Notes: generated by a model not told the origin, from the sequence alone. A stretch of DNA of 64,000 bases from Scytonema millei VB511283 (GCF_000817735.3 NZ_JTJC03000002.1:380242-444241); one strand, 5' to 3'; positions 8,428 to 18,254 are shown, counted from the stretch's first letter. Numbers and translations are program-made.

Positions 8428-10197
8428 ATGGACAAACCTCTGGTTTCTGGGATCGTTATCTTCCTAAATGAAGAACGGTTTATTGAGGAAGCAATCGCTA
8501 GTGTTTTTGCCCAGACTTACAACAACTGGGAACTGCTATTAGTTGATGATGGCTCCACGGATGGTAGTACGGCGATCGCCCGTCGCTATGCCGAACAATA
8601 CCCTCACAAAGTTCGTTATCTCGAACACGAAAATCACCAAAATTGCGGTATGAGTGCGGCGCGAAACTTAGGCATTCGTCACGCTCAAGGCGAGTACATT
8701 GCTTTTCTTGACGCTGACGACATTTGGCTGCCACAAAAGTTGGAACAGCAAGTTGCCATTCTAGAATCGCAGCCCAAAGCCGCCATGCTTTACGGACGCA
8801 CTCACTTTTGGTTCAGTTGGACGGGAAACCAGAGCGATCGTCAATACAACTATTTCACCGAATTGGGCGTTGAACCCGACACTCTAGTCCAGCCACCCAC
8901 ACTGCTAAAACTCTTTTTACAAAATGAATCTACCGTCGCATCTACTTGTAGCGTCCTGATCCGCCGCGAGGTATTTCAAAATATTGGTGAATTTGAGCCA
9001 GAATTTCGCACCATGTACGAAGATATGGTCTTTTACACCAAAGTCTTTCTTCAAGCGCCCGTGTTTGTCTCAGGGAAATGCTGGGATCGCTACCGACAGC
9101 ACCCTCAAAGTAGTTGTCGCGTAGCAATTCAGGAGGGAGAGTATAACTCTTTTCACGCCAGTCCCACTCGTGGCACTTTCTTGCGTTGGGTAGAGACTTA
9201 CTTACGCGATCGCGGTGCTGAGGGAACGCAGGTGTGGAGCGTTCTTCAAACAGAATTAATGCCTTATCGGTATCCGTGGTTGTATTCAGTAGGGCAAATG
9301 TTGAGACTGTGGCGACAGCAGGTGAAAAAGGCATTAAAGTCAGCTGGGCGGCGAGTATTATCTAGAGACTTGCTGTACTGGCTGAAATTTCAAAAAAGAT
9401 TTAGAGGTACGTCACAATTAGGTGGAGTGCGCTTTGGTAATCTCCGCCGTCTCAAACCCGTCAGCCACAACTTCGGTTTCAATCGCGGTTTGCCGATCGA
9501 TCGCTATTACATTGAAAAATTTCTTGCCAGCCATGCCGATGCCATCCACGGACACGTCTTGGAAGTCAGCGAGAACAAGTACACACTCAAGTTTGGCGGC
9601 GATCGCGTCAGCAAAAGCGATGTCCTGCACGTAACTCAGGATAACCTCGCAGCAACAATAGTCGCTGACTTGACCTGTTGCGATGAAGACAGTTTACCCT
9701 CAAATACTTTCGATTGCATTATGGTTACGCAAACCCTACCGTTTATTTACGACGTGCGGGCGGCGATCGCGACTCTACACAGGATATTGAAGCCAGGAGG
9801 GACGATCTTAGCAACATTCGCTGGCATTAGCCAAGTTAGCCGTAGCGATATGGAAACTTGGGGAGAATACTGGCGATTTACAACCCTTTCAACTCGAAAG
9901 TTATTTTCTGAAGCTTTTCCAGCAGACCAGATCGAAGTAGAAGCATATGGCAATGTATTGGCTGCAATGTCATTTTTACAAGGATTAGCCGTCGAGGAAC
10001 TGCGCCAGGAAGAACTAGACTACTTCGATCCTGACTATGAATTGTTAATTAGCGTAAGGGCAACTAAACCAGAGGTAAATCATGACAATACCTGGAGTGA
10101 AAGTACCTGGAGCCAATCGGATACGAGGGTTTGCTCGTCACTGTCGCAACCAACTTCAACCAGGGTCGCTGATCCTGCTCTATCATCGGGTCACTGA
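8428..10197 (+). CDS. GT2 glycosyltransferase fused to a methyltransferase domain
   Basis: Of 589 residues, 1-240 are a GT-A family 2 glycosyltransferase (VDDGSTDGS near 39-47, LDADD 94-98). A basic linker follows at 290-335. Residues about 340-550 are a class I methyltransferase-like domain with a poor motif I (HVLEVSENKYT) but a clear later part (FDCIMVTQTL, LHRILKPGGTILATF). The last 38 residues are encoded in DNA that overlaps the start of the next gene in another frame and look like low-complexity Ser/Thr sequence, so the original stop was probably lost. It is expected to act at the cytoplasmic membrane face, adding and perhaps methylating a sugar. Confidence 0.85.
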   Translation: MDKPLVSGIVIFLNEERFIEEAIASVFAQTYNNWELLLVDDGSTDGSTAIARRYAEQYPHKVRYLEHENHQNCGMSAARNLGIRHAQGEYIAFLDADDIWLPQKLEQQVAILESQPKAAMLYGRTHFWFSWTGNQSDRQYNYFTELGVEPDTLVQPPTLLKLFLQNESTVASTCSVLIRREVFQNIGEFEPEFRTMYEDMVFYTKVFLQAPVFVSGKCWDRYRQHPQSSCRVAIQEGEYNSFHASPTRGTFLRWVETYLRDRGAEGTQVWSVLQTELMPYRYPWLYSVGQMLRLWRQQVKKALKSAGRRVLSRDLLYWLKFQKRFRGTSQLGGVRFGNLRRLKPVSHNFGFNRGLPIDRYYIEKFLASHADAIHGHVLEVSENKYTLKFGGDRVSKSDVLHVTQDNLAATIVADLTCCDEDSLPSNTFDCIMVTQTLPFIYDVRAAIATLHRILKPGGTILATFAGISQVSRSDMETWGEYWRFTTLSTRKLFSEAFPADQIEVEAYGNVLAAMSFLQGLAVEELRQEELDYFDPDYELLISVRATKPEVNHDNTWSESTWSQSDTRVCSSLSQPTSTRVADPALSSGH

Positions 10198-11134
10198 CGT
10201 GAGTTGTGACCCTTGGGGATTGAGCGTAACACCCCAGCACTTTGCCGAGCAATTGCAAGTTTTGCGCCAATATACCCAGCCAACACAATTGCGGCGATTG
10301 AGCCAAGATGTAGCAGAAGGCAAACATCATCGCCGTAACGTGGTCGTTACCTTTGACGACGGCTACGCCGATAACCTCCACAATGCCAAACCAATGCTCG
10401 AACGCTATGACGTACCTGCGACTATCTTTGTTGCTAGCGGCTATGTCGATCGCGAACGAGAATTTTGGTGGGACGAGTTAGAGCGGCTATTTTTGCAACC
10501 TGGATCTTTACCCCAGCAACTAGAGCTAAATATCAATGGCTGTCAATATCAGTGGGATTTGGGAGAATTTGCCAATTACGCCGGATCGACATACCAGCAG
10601 CATCGCCATTGGAAAGCAGAACGGGAAGAGCCCCCCACCCCGCGCCAGTTGGTCTATTACGAGATCTGGAAACTACTGCGCGTTTTACCCGCAGGCGATC
10701 GCGATCGCATTTTAGATCGACTGCTAGCGTGGGCGGGAATGACAGCAGGTAGCCGTTCGACCCATCGTTCTCTCGCCTTGGCAGAAGTAGCAGCTCTAGA
10801 GCGGGGATCGCTCGTTGAAGTCGGCGCTCACACGATCGCGCATCCATTTCTCTGCTCTCTGTCCTTATCTTCGCAGCAAGAAGAAATTTACCACAGCAAA
10901 GCTCAACTGGAAGAACTGCTCGGACACGAGGTGACAAGTTTTTCCTATCCCTTCGGCAATTACACCTCAGACTCGGTGGCGATCGTCCGCGATGCTGGCT
11001 TTAACTGTGCCTGTGCCACGATTCACGCTAGCGTCCAACGCCATAGCAATCTGTTTGAGCTGCCCCGCATCGAAATTCAAGACTGGAATGGAGAAGAGTT
11101 TGCTAGGAGGCTATCGCGTTGGTTCGATGTTTGA
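10082..11134 (+). CDS. Polysaccharide deacetylase (NodB-type, CE4)
   Basis: The protein has 350 residues. The NodB motif TFDDGYADN has Asp92/Asp93, and a later HTIAH motif supplies the two metal-binding histidines expected for a divalent-metal de-N-acetylase. The N-terminus has LILLYHRV, usual for this family. The ATG at 10082 is supported by AGAGGT a few bases upstream, although it lies 116 bp inside the preceding reading frame. There is no clear signal peptide, so it may act on a lipid-linked intermediate in the cytoplasm. Removing an acetyl group would free an amine, a possible acceptor for the aminoacyl machinery encoded upstream. Confidence 0.88.
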   Translation: MTIPGVKVPGANRIRGFARHCRNQLQPGSLILLYHRVTDVSCDPWGLSVTPQHFAEQLQVLRQYTQPTQLRRLSQDVAEGKHHRRNVVVTFDDGYADNLHNAKPMLERYDVPATIFVASGYVDREREFWWDELERLFLQPGSLPQQLELNINGCQYQWDLGEFANYAGSTYQQHRHWKAEREEPPTPRQLVYYEIWKLLRVLPAGDRDRILDRLLAWAGMTAGSRSTHRSLALAEVAALERGSLVEVGAHTIAHPFLCSLSLSSQQEEIYHSKAQLEELLGHEVTSFSYPFGNYTSDSVAIVRDAGFNCACATIHASVQRHSNLFELPRIEIQDWNGEEFARRLSRWFDV

Positions 11135-11165
11135 ACAGTTATCAGTCAAGAGTGACTTGTGGCTG

Positions 11166-11340
11166 GTGGAACCAGTAGTAAGTGGGGTGTGGGGTGTAGG
11201 GTGTGGGGTGTAGGGTGTGGAGATTGTAAATTTCTTTCTTTGCGACTCTCCGCGACTCTCCCTCAGCAACCTGGCGCTCCCGATCGCTCCCTCAGCCTTC
11301 TTCCCCGACTCCCGACTCCCGACTCCCGACTCCCGACTCA
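11166..11340. repeat. Tandem repeats GTGTAGGGTGTGGG and ACTCCCG before the second GT2 gene
   Basis: Two clusters, GGGTGTGGGGTGTAGG-type (about 11178-11222) and ACTCCCG (11306-11339), flank a short unique part. Together they produce a false N-terminal extension of the GT2 reading frame. Confidence 0.75.
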
Positions 11341-12263
11341 TGCAGCTACTTGTTTCAATTATTACTATATTTTTAAATGCTGAGGATTATATTGAAGAGG
11401 CGATCGCCAGCGCGATCGCTCAGTCATACGATGTTTGGGAACTGTTACTGGTTGATGATGGTTCTACGGATGGCAGTAGCAAAATTGCTCGCGACTATAG
11501 CGATCGATATCCTGAAAAAATTCGCTATTTAGAACATTCAGGGCATGAAAATCGCGGTATGAGTGCCTCGCGCAATCTGGGGATTCAGCACGCACGAGGG
11601 GATTACATCGCCTTTTTAGATGCGGATGACGTTTATTTACCCGATAAAATTGCCCAACAAGTTGCAATTTTAGAGTCTCATCCTGAAGTTGGCTTGGTTT
11701 GCGGCAGAACGAAATGGTGGTACAGCTGGACGGGAAACGAGAGCGATCGCTTGCGAGATTTTCTCCAAAAGTATGCATTACCTTTGAATACTGTGATTTC
11801 TCCACCTGCCATTCTGATTCTATTTTTAAAAGATGAATGGGCTTCACTTTGCGATATTTTGGTGCGTCGCCAAGCTGTTGAAACTGTCAATGGATATGAA
11901 ACATCTTTTCGCGGTATGTATGAAGACCAAGCCTTTCATGCCAAACTCTGCTTGAAATATCCAGCTTTCGTATCGAGCCAATGTTGGTATCTCTATCGCC
12001 AGCACTCCCAAGCCTGTACTACTGACTCTCACGTTAGTGGCAAAACTCTAGCAGCGCGACAAATTTTTCTGACGTGGCTAGAAGACTATCTTGCTAAGTC
12101 AGGATTGCAGCAATCGGAAGTTTGGCGAGTCGTCCAACAGCAACTTTTTCCTTACCGTCATCCCCACCTACACCGACTCTGGTTGAAGTGGCGGTTTGGC
12201 ATTGTGTGGCGCGGACAAAAGATGTGGAAAAAATTCGGTTCTGTTTTTAATTTTAACTTTTAA
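11340..12263 (+). CDS. GT2 glycosyltransferase, paralogue of the one at 8428
   Basis: I start the gene at ATG 11340; the longer frame from 11217 runs through an intergenic tandem repeat (ACTCCCG units, 11306-11339) and is unlikely to be coding. The product has about 307 residues with VDDGSTDGS and LDADD motifs. It matches the N-terminal half of the gene at 8428 along its length (IEEAIAS, WELLLVDDGSTDGS, GMSASRNLGI, YIAFLDADD, SWTGNESDR). It lacks the methyltransferase domain. The pair flank the deacetylase gene and probably arose by duplication. Confidence 0.88.
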   Translation: MQLLVSIITIFLNAEDYIEEAIASAIAQSYDVWELLLVDDGSTDGSSKIARDYSDRYPEKIRYLEHSGHENRGMSASRNLGIQHARGDYIAFLDADDVYLPDKIAQQVAILESHPEVGLVCGRTKWWYSWTGNESDRLRDFLQKYALPLNTVISPPAILILFLKDEWASLCDILVRRQAVETVNGYETSFRGMYEDQAFHAKLCLKYPAFVSSQCWYLYRQHSQACTTDSHVSGKTLAARQIFLTWLEDYLAKSGLQQSEVWRVVQQQLFPYRHPHLHRLWLKWRFGIVWRGQKMWKKFGSVFNFNF

Positions 12264-12279
12264 CTTTTGATTTTTCATT

Positions 12280-13212
12280 ATGCGTTTTATTATTACTGGC
12301 GGCGCGGGTTTTATTGGTTCTCACCTAATAGAAACATTATTGACACAAGGTCACGAAGCGATCGCTGTCGATAATTTAATCTCAGGTAAGCGGCAAAATC
12401 TGCCACAACATCCGCAATTGATATTTATTCAAAAAGATATTCTTGCTTGCCAACCAGAAGACTTTCCCCATCCAATTGACGGCATCATTCATCTAGCTGC
12501 AACTCCATCAGTGACAGAATCTTGGCTGCAACCGTTAGTATCTCACCGTAACAACCTCTCAGCTACCCTAGCTGTGATTCATCTGTGTCAAGCTTTAAAA
12601 ATTCCCAAACTCGTTTTTGCCAGTTCCGCTGCTGTTTATGGCAAACAGAGGACTTTACCAATTGTGGAAACTCTTACCCCTATTCCCATTTCTCCTTATG
12701 GTTTGCAAAAATTGACCAGCGAACAGTATGCCAGTTTGTTTGCAGCGCAGATTGGCTTTTCCTTTATCGGACTGCGGTTATTTAATGCCTTCGGTTCCCG
12801 CCAAATTCCAAATTCTCCCTATTCTGGGGCGATCTCGATTTTTGTGGCTGCTATGCAGCAAGGACTGCCGATCGCCATTTATGGTGATGGTACGCAAACG
12901 AGAGATTTTATCTATGTCAAAGATGTTGCCGCTGCTTTTACCCAAGCCGCGATCGCTCCTCTCGAACCTGGTTCTACCTACATTTGTAACATCGGTACAG
13001 ACAATTCTATTTCCCTCAATCAACTTGTAGAAATTTTAAAACAGTGTTTTCCCAATTGGCGATCGGACATAAAATACTTCCCTTCCCGCCTCGGTGATAT
13101 TCAACACTCCCAAGCCGATATTTCCCAAGCTAATTTACTCCTAAATTTTCAACCGCAATGGTCAGTTGCATCAGGTATGAAAGACTTTGTTAAAGGGAGC
13201 AGTTTTCAGTGA
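12280..13212 (+). CDS. NAD-dependent sugar epimerase/dehydratase (UDP-glucose 4-epimerase-like)
   Basis: This 310-residue extended SDR protein has an N-terminal Rossmann motif GGAGFIGSH (7-15), FASSAAVYG with the catalytic Ser/Thr region and the YGLQK active site (Tyr140, Lys144). The substrate-binding part (GLRLFNAFGSRQ, YGDGTQTRDFIYV) is that of GalE/WbpP-type enzymes. It should supply an epimerised or dehydrated nucleotide sugar for the locus. It starts 16 bp after the preceding GT2 gene. The exact sugar cannot be assigned. Confidence 0.88.
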   Translation: MRFIITGGAGFIGSHLIETLLTQGHEAIAVDNLISGKRQNLPQHPQLIFIQKDILACQPEDFPHPIDGIIHLAATPSVTESWLQPLVSHRNNLSATLAVIHLCQALKIPKLVFASSAAVYGKQRTLPIVETLTPIPISPYGLQKLTSEQYASLFAAQIGFSFIGLRLFNAFGSRQIPNSPYSGAISIFVAAMQQGLPIAIYGDGTQTRDFIYVKDVAAAFTQAAIAPLEPGSTYICNIGTDNSISLNQLVEILKQCFPNWRSDIKYFPSRLGDIQHSQADISQANLLLNFQPQWSVASGMKDFVKGSSFQ

Positions 13213-13213
13213 C

Positions 13214-13244
13214 CAGTTATCAGTTATCAGTTATCAGTTATCAG
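13214..13244. repeat. CAGTTAT heptamer tandem repeat
   Basis: Four copies of CAGTTAT lie after the epimerase stop. Confidence 0.8.
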
Positions 13245-13311
13245 CGCTCGAGCAAGTTCTAGCTACCTCTTACCTCTCGCCTCTTAACCAATGACGAATG
13301 ATAAATGACAA

Positions 13312-14511
13312 ATGACTAAACTATTAATTATTTTTCCTTCTGTAGAAAGGGGTGGGGCGGAGGAATACGCTCTAACTATTGCCGGTGATGCTCGAAAGCA
13401 AGGTTGGCAGGTTCATGCAGCTTTTCCTAAAACTCCTCAAACAACTTCTCTCGCTCAAGATTTTCAGCAGCAAAAAATTAGCTATCACTATTTAGAAATA
13501 GCTGAAACTTATACTCGAAAACTCAGAACTTTACGTCAATATTTGCCCGATTGCTTGCGAACGCTCTCCTTGTTTTTACAACTTCAACCCGATGCAGTTA
13601 TCGTCGTTCTTCCTTGGGTAGACCGCAGTTTAGGTACTATTTTTGCTTGCGCTTATTTAAATATTCCTACAGTGGTGGTGTTTCAGCTAGTTCCTTGTCA
13701 CATTACCTTAAGCCAGTGGCAATTAACACTTTACAATTGGTCGAGAGTTAGAAATCAACAATGGGTAGCTGTTTCCCAAGATAGTCAAAAGTTAGTTGGT
13801 AAGATATTCCAGATGCCAGTTAGTGAAGTGAAATGTATCTATAATGGGACGAAATTAGAGGTAGACAAGAAGCAAAGCCTGCAAGAGATTGTAGCGCTGC
13901 GCGATCGCCTCCGCCAAGAATTAGAATTACCGTTAACTAGCCGTTTAGTTTTAACTGTCGGTCGGCTGAATCAACAGAAAGGTTATAGCGACCCGATCCC
14001 CATTATTCCCGCGATCGTGAAAGAATTTCCTGAAGTCAAGTTTATTTGGGTAGGAGATGGAGAACTGCGATCGCAGTTAGAAGCAGAAGTCAAAGTAACA
14101 AAAATCGAAGCATCTGTACTGTTTCTCGGCTATCGAGCTGACATACCACAGTTACTCAAAGCCGCCGATCTCTTTTTATTTCCCAGTCATTATGAAGGAT
14201 ATCCCTTTGCTTTATTAGAAGCAATGGCTGGCGGTCTGCCAATTGTTGCTTCTAATGCTAATCCTATGCCAGAAATAATTACGGATCGGTTAGATGGTTT
14301 ATTATTTCGTAAGGGCGATCGCCACGATCTTTTAACAAAGCTAAAGTGGGCTTTGCTAAACCCTCTTTTGATGCGAGGTATGGTAGAAAATGCCAAACTG
14401 CGAGTTTGCGAATTCTCTGCAACTAAAATGAGTTGCGAAACTCTGAATTTAGTGCAGCAATTAATTAATGTAAAACAGGAGACAGAAAATAGAAAACATA
14501 ACGCTGCCTGA
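13312..14511 (+). CDS. GT4 family glycosyltransferase
   Basis: The protein has 399 residues and a GT-B fold. The N-terminal domain has GGAEEYALTIAG, where the acceptor or lipid side usually sits. The C-terminal domain has VLTVGRLNQQKGY, a nucleotide-binding region, and the EX7E signature in HYEGYPFALLEAMAGG. It is a retaining enzyme by family. A block of CAGTTAT heptamers (13214-13244) separates it from the epimerase gene, so it may have its own promoter. Donor and acceptor are unknown. Confidence 0.88.
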   Translation: MTKLLIIFPSVERGGAEEYALTIAGDARKQGWQVHAAFPKTPQTTSLAQDFQQQKISYHYLEIAETYTRKLRTLRQYLPDCLRTLSLFLQLQPDAVIVVLPWVDRSLGTIFACAYLNIPTVVVFQLVPCHITLSQWQLTLYNWSRVRNQQWVAVSQDSQKLVGKIFQMPVSEVKCIYNGTKLEVDKKQSLQEIVALRDRLRQELELPLTSRLVLTVGRLNQQKGYSDPIPIIPAIVKEFPEVKFIWVGDGELRSQLEAEVKVTKIEASVLFLGYRADIPQLLKAADLFLFPSHYEGYPFALLEAMAGGLPIVASNANPMPEIITDRLDGLLFRKGDRHDLLTKLKWALLNPLLMRGMVENAKLRVCEFSATKMSCETLNLVQQLINVKQETENRKHNAA

Positions 14512-14620
14512 GTTAACCATTTTTATTCGATGCAGTGCGATCGATAACCAATTATCTCAAGAGAACCATGAATTATTTTAATTATTTACAAATTTCGGTG
14601 TTTGACAAAGTGAGAATAAT

Positions 14621-15715
14621 ATGCACAATTTAAAGGTGATTTTTCTGCCTTGGTGGTCGAGAAATCCTTATCAGCAGCTTTTAGTAACGCATCTTCAAGC
14701 ATTGGGCGTAGGCGTAAAAACTTTTAGTAATAATGGAAAAATCTTTCTGACTCCAGAGGTTATCCGCTGGCGACCAGATGTTATTCATTTCCACTCACTA
14801 TATCCATTCTATCTATCATCAAATCTGCTGGCTTTTGCGCTCAAGTTTCTATTATTTTTTGCTCAGCTCGTATTTTTAAAATTTGTTGGAATTAGAATTA
14901 TTTGGACGATTCACGATTTAAAAAACCACGAAAACATGCAAGTGCGTGCGGAGCGAATTTATAGTATTTTTTTTGCTATATTTGCCGATGCTATTATTAC
15001 CCATTGCGTACAAGCAAAACAGACGGTCATTAAATCATTTCATGTCTTCAATAAAAGTAAAGTTTTTGTTGTTTCACATCCCCACTACATCAACTACTAT
15101 GAAAATAATATAGACCGCGAGACAGCGCGAAAAAAATTAGGTATAACAGATGCCGAACTAATTTTTTTATTTCTGGGATTGATTCGGGCTTACAAAGGCG
15201 TTCCCGAACTCATCGATGCTTTCAAGCAGCTACAACAAGACAAAGTTTATTTAGTTATTGCTGGTAAAGCATCTGAGAAATTAACTCAACAGATTCAGCA
15301 GCAAGTGCAAGATTGTCACGAAATTAAATTTATTCCTGGTTTTGTAGCTGACGAGCAATTACAAATCTATATGAATGCTTGCGATGCGATGGTACTGCCA
15401 TACCGAGATATCTTAACCTCGGGTTCGGTAATTTTAGCTATGTCCTTCGGTCGTGCGTGTGTCGCTCCCCGTAAAGGCTGTATCAGCGAAGTGGTCAGTG
15501 ACTTAGGAGGGTTTCTCTACAATCCAGAAGAAACGGACAGTTTGTTGTATGCTATGAAAGATGCAATTCAACACAAATCTCAGTTGCAACAAATAGGCGA
15601 TCGCAACCGCCGAGTAGTGGAGCAGTGGAGCTGGGATAGCTTTGCACGCATGACACTACAAATTTATCAGCATCGATCTCGATCGACATCGAGCTTGCGA
15701 TCGCCCGTAGATTAA
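14621..15715 (+). CDS. GT4-like glycosyltransferase
   Basis: This 364-residue GT-B glycosyltransferase has a hydrophobic N-terminal half (about 60-95) that suggests membrane attachment, IRAYKGVPELIDAF in the C-terminal domain and a variant of the EX7E region (LPYRDILTSGSVILAMSFGR) in which the first Glu is replaced. This variant is seen in GumH/mannosyltransferase-like subgroups. It lies 110 bp after the previous GT4 gene. The last ~10 residues come from a HIP1-rich stretch. Confidence 0.82.
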   Translation: MHNLKVIFLPWWSRNPYQQLLVTHLQALGVGVKTFSNNGKIFLTPEVIRWRPDVIHFHSLYPFYLSSNLLAFALKFLLFFAQLVFLKFVGIRIIWTIHDLKNHENMQVRAERIYSIFFAIFADAIITHCVQAKQTVIKSFHVFNKSKVFVVSHPHYINYYENNIDRETARKKLGITDAELIFLFLGLIRAYKGVPELIDAFKQLQQDKVYLVIAGKASEKLTQQIQQQVQDCHEIKFIPGFVADEQLQIYMNACDAMVLPYRDILTSGSVILAMSFGRACVAPRKGCISEVVSDLGGFLYNPEETDSLLYAMKDAIQHKSQLQQIGDRNRRVVEQWSWDSFARMTLQIYQHRSRSTSSLRSPVD

Positions 15716-15803
15716 ATTTTGTCCATACCAAGCGGTTAGCGAGGAAAGACAAAATGTATGGTTTAACAGAGGTTAACTTGTATAGTTTGCTGAGCAGAAC
15801 GGC

Positions 15804-17195
15804 ATGAGCCTACGTACTCAAGTCATGCGAGGCGGAACATTCTTAGTTCTGCGCCAAGCATTAGGCATGATTCTCTCTTTGGGAGGTGTTTTACTACTTA
15901 CCCGCATTTTAGGTCCGAAAACATACGGGCTTTACTCTGCCACGCTAAATATTTTTGTCTACGTTCAAAGTCTCAGTCAGTTAGGAATTGAGATTTATCT
16001 GGTGCGACAGAAAGATGAAGAAGACATCAAACTTTATCATCAAGCCTTTACCTTGCTGCTCTTACTGGCGATAGGAGGTACTGGCATATCTCTCATAGGG
16101 ATACCCTTACTACAAGAGTGGGTACGTCTAGAAGGATTTAGCGATGTGGCTCGCGTCATGTTTCTGGGTCTGCCAGTCGTGTTGCTGAGCCAAGTTCCTT
16201 TGGCAAGACTAGAGCGACACTTGGATTACAAACAAGTCGCTTTGATCGAACTGAACGGTCAGTTCGTTTACTACTTAGTTGCCCTTCCCCTGGCTTTTCA
16301 GGGAGCTGGTGTCTGGTCGCCTGCGATTGGATGGTGGATGCAACAAGTTATGACTCTAGGACTACTTTACTGGCGGGCAGATTATCGCCCTCGTTGGCAT
16401 TGGCAACCAGATGTGATTCAGCAAATGCTGAGCTACAGCGTTGGCTACTCTGCTTCCTCCTGGGTTTGGCAACTACGTAACCTGGTCAACCCTCTAGTAG
16501 TCGGTAGGTATGCAGGTGCGGAAGCAGTAGGATTTGTCGCCTTAGCGATTCGGATTGTGGAAGTCCTGAGTTTTGTCAAAACCGCAACTTGGCGATTGTC
16601 GATCGCAGCTTTGGCTCGTCTCCAAGGCGATCCCGTGCGACTCGGTAAAGCAGTGAGCGAAGGTATGAGCCTTCAGATCTTAGCGCTGGGTCCTCTGTTA
16701 GTATTCGTTAGTTGGCTCAATCCTTGGCTGATACCGTTGTTGTTCGGTCAGCACTGGTTGCCAGTCATTCAAATCTATCCTTTTATTGCCCTCAGTTACC
16801 TCAGCAACGCCGTGTTCAATCTCCATTGTTCTGTGCTTTACGTCTTGCAGCGCAACTGGGAAGTGACAGCTTTTCACTTAGCACACATTATCTTGTTTGC
16901 TGGCACGGCGTTGGTTGTAACCTCTCATTTTAATGGCTTCGTTGGATACGGTTGGGGAGAGGTAGCGGCTTTAGCTAGCTATGCCGTTCTCCATGTTTTT
17001 GTCGTGCAGCATATTAAACGTCCTACCTATCGCTTACCTATAATTTGGTGGCTAGCTTTGGTAGGAGCTTTATTTATTTACCAATTGGGTTGGTGGTCGG
17101 CTTTAGGTTTGATCGCGCTGTTTTGTATGCCTGCTACCTATCGGCAGTTGAAATACTACATCGACAGCCTGCGGCAAGCTCGATCGGAGCGTTAG
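15804..17195 (+). CDS. Wzx-like polysaccharide flippase (MOP superfamily)
   Basis: The 463-residue protein has 12 or more predicted membrane segments and starts with the amphipathic MSLRTQVMRGGTFLVLRQ that is typical of polysaccharide-synthesis flippases, followed by ILTRILGPKTYGLYS. Such proteins move undecaprenyl-linked repeat units to the periplasmic face, where a Wzy-type polymerase acts; a candidate is encoded at 18339. It coexists in this locus with a complete Wzm/Wzt exporter, so either two glycans are made or the locus is a fusion of two. Confidence 0.87.
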   Translation: MSLRTQVMRGGTFLVLRQALGMILSLGGVLLLTRILGPKTYGLYSATLNIFVYVQSLSQLGIEIYLVRQKDEEDIKLYHQAFTLLLLLAIGGTGISLIGIPLLQEWVRLEGFSDVARVMFLGLPVVLLSQVPLARLERHLDYKQVALIELNGQFVYYLVALPLAFQGAGVWSPAIGWWMQQVMTLGLLYWRADYRPRWHWQPDVIQQMLSYSVGYSASSWVWQLRNLVNPLVVGRYAGAEAVGFVALAIRIVEVLSFVKTATWRLSIAALARLQGDPVRLGKAVSEGMSLQILALGPLLVFVSWLNPWLIPLLFGQHWLPVIQIYPFIALSYLSNAVFNLHCSVLYVLQRNWEVTAFHLAHIILFAGTALVVTSHFNGFVGYGWGEVAALASYAVLHVFVVQHIKRPTYRLPIIWWLALVGALFIYQLGWWSALGLIALFCMPATYRQLKYYIDSLRQARSER

Positions 17196-17255
17196 CATCA
17201 CTTGACAAAAATCAGTCATAAGTCAGCCATAAGTCAGTTAAAACAAGGCAAATTT

Positions 17256-18254
17256 ATGCGTTTCAAAGTATCCATAATTGTACCCACATATAATAGTGAG
17301 GACTATATTGCCAGGGCAATAAAATCTGTATTGCAACAGACAGAATCTCAAGTAGAAATTATTGTGATAGACGATGCTTCTGTTGATGCTACCGTACAAG
17401 TGGTACAACAGTATAAGTGCGATCGCCTCCAATTACTGATAAATGATGGCAACCGGGGACCTAGCTACAGCCGCAATCGCGGTATTGCCGCAGCTAGGGG
17501 AGAATGGATAGCTTTGCTAGATTCTGATGATTGGTTTGCCCCTGAAAGAATTGAAAAGTTGCTGCAAGTCGCTCTAGCAGAAGATGCAGATGTAGTAGCC
17601 GATGACTTATATCTGATTGCCAATCGGGCCAACCAGCCGTGGGGAACGAGATTTTCTGCTCCGCTAGGATTTGGTTGGCGACGACCTAAGTTTCAAGGAG
17701 TTACGCAAATCGATGCAGTAGATTTTATTGAAATGGATTTAGGTGTAGTGAAACCCATATTTAAACGTGATTTTCTCGTTCATCATAATTTGAGTTTCGA
17801 TGACAATTTACGTTATGGAGAAGACTTTCAATTTTATTTGAAAGCTCTCATTTGTGGGGCAAAATTTATCATCCTTCCTCAGCCCTATTATTATTATTGC
17901 TCTCGTCCTGGCTCTCTGATTACTGATTATCTAACATGCCAGCAGCAAATGTATGTAGATATCGATCGCTTCCTTCAAGTCGATGCAGTTCAAAAAAACT
18001 TTGCTCTAATACGTTCTTTAACAAGAAGATATAAAATCGTTGGAACTCATTTAAGTATTAGTTTAGCTTACAACCAATTAAAAGCAGTGTTTAAAAGCGA
18101 AAAACTGTTCGCCGCGATCGCTAAAATTATTACCAATCCTCAGATCGTTGTCCTATCGATTTTACATATCATCAGAAACTTAACACAGCGAGCGGCTCCG
18201 CTGTGGGTTGCGCTATCTCGCAATTCAAAAAAAATCAGTTTAAATCGCATATAG
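17256..18254 (+). CDS. GT2 glycosyltransferase
   Basis: I choose ATG 17256, preceded by AAGG at a proper distance; the in-frame TTG at 17202 would add 18 residues encoded by a small AGTCAGCCATA-type direct repeat. The product has about 332 residues with the GT-A motifs VPTYNSEDYIARAI, VIDDASVDAT and LLDSDDW. It is not closely similar to the two GT2 enzymes at 8428 and 11340. The acceptor is unknown. Confidence 0.87.
   Translation: MRFKVSIIVPTYNSEDYIARAIKSVLQQTESQVEIIVIDDASVDATVQVVQQYKCDRLQLLINDGNRGPSYSRNRGIAAARGEWIALLDSDDWFAPERIEKLLQVALAEDADVVADDLYLIANRANQPWGTRFSAPLGFGWRRPKFQGVTQIDAVDFIEMDLGVVKPIFKRDFLVHHNLSFDDNLRYGEDFQFYLKALICGAKFIILPQPYYYYCSRPGSLITDYLTCQQQMYVDIDRFLQVDAVQKNFALIRSLTRRYKIVGTHLSISLAYNQLKAVFKSEKLFAAIAKIITNPQIVVLSILHIIRNLTQRAAPLWVALSRNSKKISLNRI

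Noticed and set aside
11217-11339. N-terminal extension of the second GT2 protein
   Set aside because: It is encoded by intergenic tandem repeats and lacks GT2 homology.
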